A stretch of DNA of 64,000 nt from an uncultured Candidatus Saccharibacteria bacterium (GTDB lineage: Bacteria; Patescibacteriota; Saccharimonadia; Saccharimonadales; Saccharimonadaceae). The position numbers and the translations under genes are program-made. Below the pieces are notes generated by a model that ran no database searches, had not been told where the DNA came from, and worked only from the letters and a program-made list of their open reading frames with translations. The stretch covers positions 120,356 through 184,355 of the forward strand of contig CAMJSX010000001.1 of assembly GCA_946408595.1 (NCBI GenBank). The letters are read 5' to 3'. Every line of letters starts with the position of its first letter. Positions within the stretch are counted from its first letter, which is position 1. This document shows positions 29,825-37,359 of the stretch, in pieces.

Positions 29825-30469
29825 ATGCTAAAAATTGTAGTCTTTGACAGTGGTTATGGCGGTGAACTTTTTGCTGATTATCTAGAAAACGAATTACCGG
29901 TGATGGATATTATCAGGGTGATTGATTGGCGGCATGCTGATGAGATGCAAAACAATGCCAGATATACACGTCATCTTGCAGAAGAGGCTTTAAAACCATA
30001 TATCGGAAAGGTTGACTTAATAGTGTTTGCAAACTATCTTTTATCGATTACTAGCCTGAGGTATTTCCAGCGTAAATATAAAAACCAACGTTTTATAGGC
30101 GTTTCATTGAACCATCCAGCGAATTATCGTTATCGTACGGCTATTCTGACCACTAAAGCCGTGGCTAGAACTTTACGTTATAAATTATTTGCTCGCCAGA
30201 TTGGGGCTAGGACCTGCGTTTTAGACGATTGGCCAATTTTGATTGACGATGGGGAATTGGGGCATGCCAAAATTCGTCGTGATCTTAAACCACTTGCACC
30301 ATATAAGCCAGAACAGTTGATTTTTACTTGTACTCAATTTGCTGATCTTGAGAGTGAGCTACGTCGGATTTTTGGTCATAATACTAAGATAATAAATAAT
30401 TATGAAGATACAGTTCATGATATTTGCCAAATTTTGAGAATCCGTGGTGCCTTGAAAAAACAAAAATAG
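29825..30469 (+). CDS. Glutamate-racemase-like protein with a lost catalytic cysteine
   Basis: The 214-residue protein follows the Asp/Glu racemase fold: KIVVFDSGYGGELFADYLE matches the FDSGxGG start and FTCTQFADLESEL the second half-site (GCTHxPxL). In MurI the first catalytic Cys sits in ACNTAS; here it reads VFANYLLSI, with no Cys. One catalytic base is therefore missing and ordinary racemase activity is unlikely. The ATG at 29825 is used because AAAGGA lies 8 nt upstream; the track's start at 29759 lacks one. It stands alone, before the AEC transporter. Confidence 0.65.
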   Translation: MLKIVVFDSGYGGELFADYLENELPVMDIIRVIDWRHADEMQNNARYTRHLAEEALKPYIGKVDLIVFANYLLSITSLRYFQRKYKNQRFIGVSLNHPANYRYRTAILTTKAVARTLRYKLFARQIGARTCVLDDWPILIDDGELGHAKIRRDLKPLAPYKPEQLIFTCTQFADLESELRRIFGHNTKIINNYEDTVHDICQILRIRGALKKQK

Positions 30470-30494
30470 CCCAAGTGTGATACAATAAAAGCAT

Positions 30495-31427
30495 ATGCAG
30501 ATTGAACTGACTGTCTTTTATGCGCGTCTTGGTTCCATTGCCTTGATTATGGCGCTAGGGTTTTTACTTGGCAAATTTAAGCTTATTAGCGAACATACCA
30601 ACAAGCAACTTACTAATCTACTGCTCACGGTCTTCATGCCAGCCTCGCTTTTTATGGCATTCAAATCCGAATACGACCAGAATTCGGCCAATCTTTTCTT
30701 TTCCGGTCTTCTTGCTGGCACGCTTATCATGCTTGTGCTTATTATCCTTGCAAAAATAATATTCAACAAAAAATGGATGAAAAAAGAGCTATCACGCGAA
30801 GCCCAGTTTGCTATGATTTTTAATAACGCTACTTTTCTTGGTTATCCAATCGTGGAGAGCACTTTTGGCCCGAGCGGTATTTTAGCTTACTGCGGCTTTA
30901 TTATTGCATTCAATATCGCGCTATTTTCCTATGGCATTTGGCTCTTTGAACAAAAGTTTTCCATTAAACTATTACTCAATATTATTTTTAATCCCAACAT
31001 CATCGCAGTAATCCTGGGTATGGTTGTTTTTCTAATCGGTATTAAACTACCTAGCTTCTTAACAGATTCAATTAAATATGTTGGTGGCGCTACTACTCCA
31101 CTTTCTATTATTTGTATTGGCTTTATGCTATCACAAGCCAAATTAAAAAAAGTACTCACCAAATGGAAACTTATGCTTACAGCTATCATTCAGCTAACAC
31201 TCGGCCCACTCATTACGTGGGGAATACTCACTTTACTCCAATTCCCAGCAGAAGTAATCCAAGTTTGTACACTCATCCAGGCTTTACCTACTGCTACTTC
31301 ACTCGGTCTGTTTGCTGTCAAATACGGCGGTAATGAAGCCGAGTCCTCCGAACTTGTCACCATTTCAACCATATTCTCAGTTGCTACATTACCCTTAATG
31401 GTCTTTCTCCTTCTAACTGTGTTATAA
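30495..31427 (+). CDS. AEC-family transporter
   Basis: The 310-residue protein has about ten membrane segments in two related halves of five, the layout of the auxin-efflux-carrier/malonate-permease family. Typical pieces are FMPASLFMAF (first half, broken helix), FNNATFLGYPIVESTFG and, near the end, LIQALPTATSLGLFAVKYGG, where N, G, P and T residues form the substrate crossover. The substrate is probably a small organic acid. TACAAT ends 8 nt before the ATG with no ribosome site. Third codon positions favour C more than in most neighbours, which may point to a different origin. Confidence 0.8.
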   Translation: MQIELTVFYARLGSIALIMALGFLLGKFKLISEHTNKQLTNLLLTVFMPASLFMAFKSEYDQNSANLFFSGLLAGTLIMLVLIILAKIIFNKKWMKKELSREAQFAMIFNNATFLGYPIVESTFGPSGILAYCGFIIAFNIALFSYGIWLFEQKFSIKLLLNIIFNPNIIAVILGMVVFLIGIKLPSFLTDSIKYVGGATTPLSIICIGFMLSQAKLKKVLTKWKLMLTAIIQLTLGPLITWGILTLLQFPAEVIQVCTLIQALPTATSLGLFAVKYGGNEAESSELVTISTIFSVATLPLMVFLLLTVL

Positions 31428-31451
31428 TTAGATGATAAAGAAAGGATAAAG

Positions 31452-33206
31452 ATGAAACAAGAGAATAATCTCGAAAATATGCGACACACTTTAAGTCATG
31501 TACTCGCCGCTGCGGTGCAGGAGCTTTATCCTACAGTAACATTCGGTATTGGTCCTGCTATTGATAACGGTTTTTACTATGACATTGACTTTGGTGATGT
31601 AAAAATATCCGATGCGGATTTACCAAAGATTGAGAAGAAAATGCGAGGAATCGTTTCGCGAAAGCTTCTAATGGAGAAACGTGTGGTCTCTAAGATGGAG
31701 GCTTTGAACTGGGCGCGCGATCATGCTCAAAAGTATAAGATTGAGTTGATTGAAGATTTACCAGAGGACGCCGAAATCTCATTCTATGATATGGGCGACC
31801 TCTTTACGGATTTGTGTAAGGGGCCACATGTTGAGAATACTGGTGAAGTGGGGGCATTTAAACTGATTCGCGTAGCTGGTGCTTATTGGCGTGGCGATGA
31901 GAAAAGGGAAATGCTGACTCGGATTTATGGTGTAGCTTTTGACACTGAGGCGGAGCTTGATGAATACTTAAAGCGCCAAGAAGAAGCTAAGGCTCGTGAC
32001 CACCGTAAACTTGGGAAGGAACTAGATTTGTTCTGTTTCTCAGATTTAGTAGGTGCAGGGTTGCCGCTCTTTACTCCACGTGGTACTGAACTCCGCGAAC
32101 TGATGGCGAATTATTCTTTGAGCTTGCGTGGTCGTGAAGGATTTAAGAAGGTGTGGACTCCGCATATTACCAAGACTGATCTCTATAAGACCTCTGGTCA
32201 CTATGCTAAATTTGGCGATGAGCTCTTTATGGTCCATTCACAAGTGAATGGGGAAGATTTTGCGATGAAGCCGATGAACTGCCCGCATCATGCACAAATT
32301 TTCGCTTCTCGTCCACGTACTTATAAAGAGATGCCAGTACGCTATATGGAAGCTACTACGGATTATCGCGATGAGAAGACCGGTGAACTTGGTGGGCTTT
32401 CGCGTGTGCGTTCGCTCACTCAAGACGATTCACACGTTTTCTGTCGCAAGGATCAAATTAAAGATGAAGTGAAGCGTTTGGTGGCTATTGTAAAGGAGCT
32501 TTACGCTACGGTAGGGATGCAAAAGCTACGCGCACGTCTATCTTATCGTTCGGATGAAGATAAATATCTTGGCGATAAGAAGCTTTGGGATATGGCGCAA
32601 AAGCAAATTAAGCAGGCCGCGATTGATAATGGTCTAGATTATTTCGAACAGGAAGGTGAGGCCGCTTTCTATGGACCAAAGATTGACTTTATGGCTGAGG
32701 ATGCCATTGGTCGCGAACATCAGTTGGCGACGATTCAGCTAGATTTTGTGCAGCCAGAGCGTTTTGAACTTGAATTCGTTAATGAGAAGGGCGAAAAAGA
32801 GCGTCCAGTGATGATTCACCACGCCACGCTTGGTTCGATTGAACGTTTCTTGTCGGTATTTATCGAACATACTGGTGGTTGGTTCCCATTCTGGTGTGCT
32901 CCAGAACAAGTTCGTATCGTGACGGTCAATGATAAGGTTTCGGATTATGTGGCTAAGATTACTGATGTTCTAGATAAAGTTGTGCTTGAAAAACCACTCA
33001 AGTACAACGAGTTACGTTATACGATTGATGATTCAGCTGATTCGTTAGGGAAGAAGATTAAACGAGCTACTGACTTCAAGATTCCAGTTCTCATCATCGT
33101 TGGGCCAAAAGATGCCGAGGAAGGTATCGTTTCGCTTCGCCTTCGCGATAAAGAAGAGAAGATTAAGCTTGCCAAGCTTGCAGACTATTTATGCAAACTA
33201 TCATAA
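31452..33206 (+). CDS. thrS: Threonyl-tRNA synthetase without the N-terminal TGS domain
   Basis: ThrRS (584 aa) is a class II synthetase. The protein begins directly with the editing domain (MRHTLSHVLAAA, HxxxH; LCKGPHVENTGEV), then the catalytic core with zinc ligands (MKPMNCPHHAQIF), motif 2 (RYMEATTDYRDEKTGELGGL, LTQDDSHVFC) and motif 3 (GSIERFLSVFIEHTGG), and the anticodon domain at the end. The ~60-residue N1/TGS domain of longer forms is missing. RBS AAAGGA precedes the ATG; miaA starts inside its 3' end. Confidence 0.95.
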   Translation: MKQENNLENMRHTLSHVLAAAVQELYPTVTFGIGPAIDNGFYYDIDFGDVKISDADLPKIEKKMRGIVSRKLLMEKRVVSKMEALNWARDHAQKYKIELIEDLPEDAEISFYDMGDLFTDLCKGPHVENTGEVGAFKLIRVAGAYWRGDEKREMLTRIYGVAFDTEAELDEYLKRQEEAKARDHRKLGKELDLFCFSDLVGAGLPLFTPRGTELRELMANYSLSLRGREGFKKVWTPHITKTDLYKTSGHYAKFGDELFMVHSQVNGEDFAMKPMNCPHHAQIFASRPRTYKEMPVRYMEATTDYRDEKTGELGGLSRVRSLTQDDSHVFCRKDQIKDEVKRLVAIVKELYATVGMQKLRARLSYRSDEDKYLGDKKLWDMAQKQIKQAAIDNGLDYFEQEGEAAFYGPKIDFMAEDAIGREHQLATIQLDFVQPERFELEFVNEKGEKERPVMIHHATLGSIERFLSVFIEHTGGWFPFWCAPEQVRIVTVNDKVSDYVAKITDVLDKVVLEKPLKYNELRYTIDDSADSLGKKIKRATDFKIPVLIIVGPKDAEEGIVSLRLRDKEEKIKLAKLADYLCKLS

Positions 33207-33934
33207 TCTTGGGACCGACGGGGTCGGGCAAGACTGGTGTTTCGATTGAAATTGCCAAGGCGATTGATGGCGAGATTATTTCGGCTGATTCACGGGCGAT
33301 TTATAAGGGAATGGACATTGGCACGGCCAAACCTACTGAAGAAGAGATGCAGGGTGTCCCTCACTATGGTTTAGATTTGGTGGAGCCGGGGAAGCGTTTT
33401 ACGGTGGCCGATTGGAAGGCTTATGCCGAAGGAAGAATCAAAGACATCAAGGCGCGAGGCAAAGTTCCGATGATTGTAGGAGGCACTGGGCTTTATATTG
33501 ATGCTTTGATATATGACTATAAATTCAAAGGTCCGACGGGTCAGAAAATTGGTGACGTTGAACAAAAAACTTGTTCTGATCGTAAGAAAATAAAAGGGGA
33601 CTATTTAATCATTGGCATAGATTGGCCAACTGAAGAGCTCAGAACACGTCTCAAAAAACGTATTGATCAGATGTTTTCGAAAAAACTATATGATGAGACA
33701 ACTAAACTTGTTCAGGTTTATGGCTGGGGGAGCCAGGCGATGAAGAGCGATATTTATGAATATGCCTGGAAGTATTTGCAAGGGGAGTTATCCGAAGAGG
33801 AAGCTAAGGAGAAATGCTTCTTTGAAGACTATCACCTGGCTAAGCGCCAGATGACTTGGTTCAAGCGCAACAAGGATATCAACTGGTTGCCGCTTGAACA
33901 AGTCTATCCGTTCGTGATAAATAAATTTAAGTGA
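33191..33934 (+). CDS. miaA: tRNA dimethylallyltransferase, short form
   Basis: MiaA adds the isopentenyl group to A37 of tRNAs that read U-starting codons. The P-loop GPTGSGKTG, the substrate-binding ADSRAIYKGMDIGTAKPT, VPHYGLDLVEPGKRFTVADW and GGTGLYIDALIY are all present, and the end has DYHLAKRQMTWFKR. At 247 residues it is shorter than the usual ~300, with a reduced helical insertion domain. The start overlaps thrS by 16 bp. Confidence 0.93.
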   Translation: MQTIIILGPTGSGKTGVSIEIAKAIDGEIISADSRAIYKGMDIGTAKPTEEEMQGVPHYGLDLVEPGKRFTVADWKAYAEGRIKDIKARGKVPMIVGGTGLYIDALIYDYKFKGPTGQKIGDVEQKTCSDRKKIKGDYLIIGIDWPTEELRTRLKKRIDQMFSKKLYDETTKLVQVYGWGSQAMKSDIYEYAWKYLQGELSEEEAKEKCFFEDYHLAKRQMTWFKRNKDINWLPLEQVYPFVINKFK

Positions 33935-33966
33935 TTGCTTAAAAACGTGCTACAATAATATGTAGG

Positions 33967-34572
33967 ATGAGTAAAGAAAATAATACACCAACAGAAAAAT
34001 TATTTGGTTCTAAAACTCGTGCCAAGTTATTAAAACTTTTTTTTGAAAACCCGGAGAAATCTTTTTACGTTCGTGAGATGACTAGGGTGATTGATGAACA
34101 GATTAACTCGGTGCGACGTGAACTATTAAACCTCGAAAGTGTGGGCGTCATTAAAAATGAGACTTTTGATAATAAAGTTTATTATTCAGCCAATATTAAA
34201 CATCCATTTGCGAGACCATTAGTTGATATTTTTTCGAAAAAAATTGATACAACCCGCGAAAAAGACGTGCGCGAAACTACGTGGGAAGAATATTGCCGTC
34301 CAGTGAAAAATTATTTGAAAGGTCTCATTGTGACGAATCGTTTGCCGGGGCAGGAGGGAATTGACCTTTTGATTATTGGTAATGATAAGACTAAGAAGCT
34401 TACACGTTGGGCTGAAGTGATTGAGAAGAAACAGGGTAAACCAATTAATTATGTAATTATGTCGGTTGATGATTTTTCGTATCGAAAGAGCGTTAAGGAT
34501 CGTTTCGTAGAGGATGTGCTTGAGATGGAAATTACTGAAATAATTGACCCAGATAAGATTATAAAAGGATAG
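33967..34572 (+). CDS. Winged-helix regulator with a nucleotidyltransferase-like C-terminal part
   Basis: Residues 10-75 form a winged helix (GSKTRAKLLKLFFENPEKSF, VREMTRVIDEQINSVRRELLNLESVGVI). The C-terminal half (YLKGLIVTNRLPGQEGIDLLIIGND, KTKKLTRWAEVIEKKQGKPINYVIM) resembles the MNT/nucleotidyltransferase-like domain that follows such HTHs in many archaeal and CPR regulators; the GS..D-x-D catalytic pattern is not preserved. It is probably a transcription regulator. TACAAT lies 10 nt before the ATG. It is first in a unit with the MBL-like and protease genes. Confidence 0.65.
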   Translation: MSKENNTPTEKLFGSKTRAKLLKLFFENPEKSFYVREMTRVIDEQINSVRRELLNLESVGVIKNETFDNKVYYSANIKHPFARPLVDIFSKKIDTTREKDVRETTWEEYCRPVKNYLKGLIVTNRLPGQEGIDLLIIGNDKTKKLTRWAEVIEKKQGKPINYVIMSVDDFSYRKSVKDRFVEDVLEMEITEIIDPDKIIKG

Positions 34573-34580
34573 GAGAGACT

Positions 34581-35027
34581 ATGTTCGAAATTGAAAGTAG
34601 AAATCAAGATGAAATTATAATTACCACAAAAAAGACTACCATTAAGTTCAATGTTAAGAATGAGACCATTGACGCTGGTTTGACAGTGGGTAAAATCAAG
34701 GGTCCTGGTGAATTCGAAATTGGCGATGCTACGATTCGTGGTATTATGACGGTGAGCAACAAGACTATTTATGATGTTGAGGTGGGCGGCGTGCATGTCG
34801 GTATCTTGGGCGATATTGAAGAAAACCTCGATGACATCGTAGCTGACATTTTGTGCACCTCTAGTATCCGCGCCATCCGCGAAATTGAACCAAAGCTCAT
34901 TATTTCTATGGGCAACGTTGATGCTATGGTCTCAGAATTAAAGCTTACCGCTCGAACCGAAAAGAAACTCAAAGTCAAATCCCTCGACGCTCTCCCAACG
35001 ACTAAGGAAGTTGTGGTCCTAAACTAA
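34581..35027 (+). CDS. Degenerate metallo-beta-lactamase-fold protein
   Basis: The sequence (148 aa) follows the second half of UlaG-like MBL proteins: KIKGPGEFEIGDATIRGIM, TIYDVEVGGVHVGILGDI and IEPKLIISMGN match the GPGEYEI...VRGI, LGDL and LLLPVGN strands. The metal-binding HxHxDH cluster is absent, so hydrolase activity is not expected. RBS AGGAGA lies 6 nt before the ATG. Its stop shares bases with the start of the site-2 protease gene (TAATG), which argues for a joint function; the role is unknown. Confidence 0.6.
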   Translation: MFEIESRNQDEIIITTKKTTIKFNVKNETIDAGLTVGKIKGPGEFEIGDATIRGIMTVSNKTIYDVEVGGVHVGILGDIEENLDDIVADILCTSSIRAIREIEPKLIISMGNVDAMVSELKLTARTEKKLKVKSLDALPTTKEVVVLN

Positions 35028-35695
35028 TGGCTAGCACGGCACTTATTTTTAACGTTCTGAAACTAATGCAAGTTTTTATTATTTTGGCTATTATAGTTTC
35101 TTCGGTTATTATGCATGAGCTTGCCCACGGCCTCGTCGCTTATTGGTTGGGTGACCACACCGCAAAAGACGCCGGTCGCCTTACTTTTAATCCCATCAAA
35201 CATATAGACCCCTTTATGTCGATTTTAGTTCCAGTTATTTTATATCTTTTAAAAGCCCCAGTTTTTGGCGGTGCAAAACCTGTCCCCATTAATTACTATA
35301 ATCTTAAGGGCCGCGAATGGGGCATGGCGCTAGTTGCCGTTGCTGGTCCACTAACTAATTTTTTACTCGCTTTTCTTGCTTTCCTTATCGGGCATTTCAC
35401 CGGCGCTCTTTATGGTAGCGGAGGAGAACTATTAGTATTCGTTTTTACTGAATTCATTTATATCAATCTTGGCTTTATGCTTTTTAATCTTATTCCTATT
35501 CCACCACTCGATGGCTCTCGCGTTCTTTACGTTATTTCTCCCGACTCCGTCCGCAATACTCTAAAATCAATAGAAACATACGGTGTTATCATAGTCTACA
35601 TCCTCATTGTTCTATTTGGCGAAGTTTTCTCTGGCCTGATGATAAATGGTATGGAGGGGATTCTGCAGTTCTTTTATTTCGTCGTTGGCGGGTGA
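35027..35695 (+). CDS. Site-2-type intramembrane metalloprotease (M50 family)
   Basis: The 222-residue protein has about five to six membrane segments. The zinc motif HELAHG lies in the first (VIMHELAHGLVAYWLG) and the third ligand motif in NLIPIPPLDGSRVLY. GAKPVPINYYNLKGREWG is the usual cytosolic loop. There is no PDZ domain, so this is the compact YwhC-like type. Such enzymes cleave membrane-bound regulators. Its last codons and TGA stop (35693-35695) lie inside the left arm of the structured element at 35683-35766. C-rich codon use, as in the AEC gene. Confidence 0.9.
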   Translation: MASTALIFNVLKLMQVFIILAIIVSSVIMHELAHGLVAYWLGDHTAKDAGRLTFNPIKHIDPFMSILVPVILYLLKAPVFGGAKPVPINYYNLKGREWGMALVAVAGPLTNFLLAFLAFLIGHFTGALYGSGGELLVFVFTEFIYINLGFMLFNLIPIPPLDGSRVLYVISPDSVRNTLKSIETYGVIIVYILIVLFGEVFSGLMINGMEGILQFFYFVVGG

Positions 35696-35766
35696 CATGC
35701 TTGGAGGGGGACCCCCAAAATTGTCGTCAATTTTGGGGGAGGAAAGCATGGCAGGACCCGCCAACG
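35683..35766 (+). repeat. Structured GC-rich element, copy 1
   Basis: The outer arms CGTTGGCGGGT (35683-35693) and ACCCGCCAACG (35756-35766) pair perfectly. Next, CATGCTT pairs with AAGCATG, and an inner hairpin CCCCCAAAATTG-TCGT-CAATTTTGGGGG is perfect over 12 bp. The unpaired words GA, GGAGGGGG, GGGGGAGGA and GCAGG are shared with copy 2 (38269-38346), whereas stem sequences differ in a compensating way. Confidence 0.85.
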
Positions 35767-35771
35767 TATGA

Positions 35772-35777
35772 TATAAT
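35772..35777 (+). promoter_or_regulatory. -10 box of the structured RNA
   Basis: TGATATAAT (extended -10) directly after the element; start predicted near 35784. Confidence 0.6.
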
Positions 35778-35783
35778 AATACT

Positions 35784-35916
35784 AGCCCCACCGGCAGCAT
35801 GATTTTCCTGAATAATCATGTTTTAGGGATTTCGTGGCTTACGTCCGTGGATGTAACGCATAAGATTTTACCCACCTTGTATATATTACGGGGAAAACAG
35901 GCCGGCGGGGTTCCTT
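35784..35916 (+). ncRNA. Structured RNA or leader of unknown class
   Basis: CCCCACCGGC (35786-35795) pairs with GCCGGCGGGG (35901-35910) with one A/C mismatch, closing a ~125-nt unit. Inside are the hairpin CATGATT...AATCATG, a GTTTT/AAAAC helix and a small ACGTC-CGTG-GATGT hairpin. An extended -10 box sits 6 nt before the start. It ends about 18 nt before the Nudix-RNase H gene, so it may be a leader (riboswitch-like) or a separate RNA such as a 6S-like one. SRP RNA signatures (GGAAG/AGCAGCC) are absent. No known class matched with confidence. Confidence 0.55.
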
Positions 35917-35933
35917 AAAACAAAGAGTGGGCA

Positions 35934-36782
35934 ATGAAACAAAGAATACGCGTAGTTGGAATTATTAAAAACGAGGATGGGGTATTGATTTTGAAACGAA
36001 ACCGAGGCCGTTCTGACGCCCCGGTTTTTTGGGAGCTTCCTACCGGTAAGATAAAGTTTGGCGAACAACCGGAAGAAGCGATGGCGCGCTCACTTTCTGA
36101 GTATACGGGTTATCGGGCGAGCTCGATTAAACTTCGAGACGTGATTACTTTTTTGAATTTAGAGGGCTCTAGTCGTCTCAGTAATCTTTACATTGTTTAT
36201 GATGTGGAAGTGGTGGGTAATGCTCAACCTGTTCCGCGTGACAGATATACCAGCTATAAGTTTATTAAAGATTTCACTACTGCTAATGTTCGCTTGAATG
36301 AGGCTAGCCTTTCGGTATTTGAAATTATGGAGAATAAGGTTGATAATACGCGTATTTCTTCGAGAGAAACGGCAAATTCGGTCAGCATTTATGTGGATGG
36401 CGCCTCGAGAGGGAACCCAGGCCCTGCAGGGGTGGGTTATTATGTTATCGGTGTTGATGGCAAGGTAATTGAGCGGGGCGGGAAGTTTATTGGTTTTGCT
36501 ACCTCTAGAGTGGCTGAGTATTATGCGATGAAAAATGGGGTGGAATTGGCTGTTCAGATGGGTCTCAGATCGGTGCATTTCTTCTCTGATAGCTTGATGG
36601 TAGTTAACCAGTTAAATGGGATTTTCTCGATCAAGAATCCTGACATCATTCCAATTTATACCGCCATACTTAAACTTCTAGATAGTTTTGATAGCGTGTC
36701 GTTTACGCATATTCCACGTATTGAGAATCTAGTGGCTGATTCGGAAGCCAACCAGGCGATCAATAGTATTTTACAGAGGTAG
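35934..36782 (+). CDS. Fusion of a degenerate Nudix domain and RNase HI
   Basis: Residues 1-135 have the Nudix fold (RVVGIIKNEDGVLILKR, LPTGKIKFGEQPEEAMARSL), but the Nudix box reads RSLSEYTG where RExxEExG is expected, so the metal-binding glutamates are largely lost. Residues 145-280 are an RNase H domain with all four acidic positions in place: YVDGASRGNPG (Asp), AEYYAM (Glu), FFSDSLMV (Asp) and VADSEAN (Asp). It should cleave RNA in RNA-DNA hybrids; the Nudix part may only bind. The start lies 18 nt after the structured RNA. Confidence 0.8.
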   Translation: MKQRIRVVGIIKNEDGVLILKRNRGRSDAPVFWELPTGKIKFGEQPEEAMARSLSEYTGYRASSIKLRDVITFLNLEGSSRLSNLYIVYDVEVVGNAQPVPRDRYTSYKFIKDFTTANVRLNEASLSVFEIMENKVDNTRISSRETANSVSIYVDGASRGNPGPAGVGYYVIGVDGKVIERGGKFIGFATSRVAEYYAMKNGVELAVQMGLRSVHFFSDSLMVVNQLNGIFSIKNPDIIPIYTAILKLLDSFDSVSFTHIPRIENLVADSEANQAINSILQR

Positions 36783-36797
36783 AAAGAGTCTAAAGCA

Positions 36798-36826
36798 TTG
36801 ACTTTTAGCATAACCTGTGATATAAT
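36798..36826 (+). promoter_or_regulatory. Promoter of the rimB-rimK pair
   Basis: TTGACT (36798-36803), 17 bp, TATAAT (36821-36826) with extended TGA; 8 nt before the ATG, so almost leaderless. Confidence 0.65.
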
Positions 36827-36834
36827 AAGAAGAT

Positions 36835-37359
36835 ATGGTACAGCACCAAAAATCATATAAAAATAGTGTAATTGGCTCGACAGAGCTGATTCAGGTTGCC
36901 GGCATTAAAAAAGTGCCTGCAAAGGTGGATACTGGGGCTGATACTTCGGCGATTTGGGCTTCAAATATTGATATGGAAAAAGACGGCACGCTCGTTTTTT
37001 GTCTATTTGGGCCGAAATCTCCATTTTATACTGGAGAAGTTTTAAAAACCTCAGATTATTTGGTGAGAAATGTGCGTTCTTCACATGGTGATGTACAGAT
37101 TCGTTACAGAGTGAAGTTACCAGTGGTGATTAACGGAGAGGCTTTTTCTACTACTTTTACTCTGGCAAATCGTACACGTAACCATTTTCCAGTTTTGATT
37201 GGACGCCACACACTTGAGGGGAAGTTTTTAGTTGATGTCTCAAGGTCGTGTGTAGAGCGTCCAGCAGCCAAGAAATCCGTACGTTTGAACCAAGAATTAA
37301 GGGAGGATCCTTATGAATTTCATCAGAAATATTTAAAAAACCAGGAGAAAAAAGCATGA
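36835..37359 (+). CDS. RimB-like retropepsin-fold protease (DUF785/Zn_protease family)
   Basis: The 174-residue protein has the aspartic-protease-like signature KVDTGADTSAIWAS and RHFPVLIGR-type second strand (NHFPVLIGRHTLEGKFLVDV). This family (often called ATP-dependent zinc protease, RimB in recent use) occurs next to RimK ligases and trims the polyglutamate tails they add. The stop overlaps the rimK start by 4 bp (ATGA), a strong sign of joint function. Family call rests on motif recognition. Confidence 0.75.
   Translation: MVQHQKSYKNSVIGSTELIQVAGIKKVPAKVDTGADTSAIWASNIDMEKDGTLVFCLFGPKSPFYTGEVLKTSDYLVRNVRSSHGDVQIRYRVKLPVVINGEAFSTTFTLANRTRNHFPVLIGRHTLEGKFLVDVSRSCVERPAAKKSVRLNQELREDPYEFHQKYLKNQEKKA

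Noticed and set aside
35784-35916. SRP (4.5S) RNA as identity of the structured RNA
   Set aside because: The GGAAG/AGCAGCC core of the SRP loop is absent and the helices branch, unlike the single SRP hairpin.
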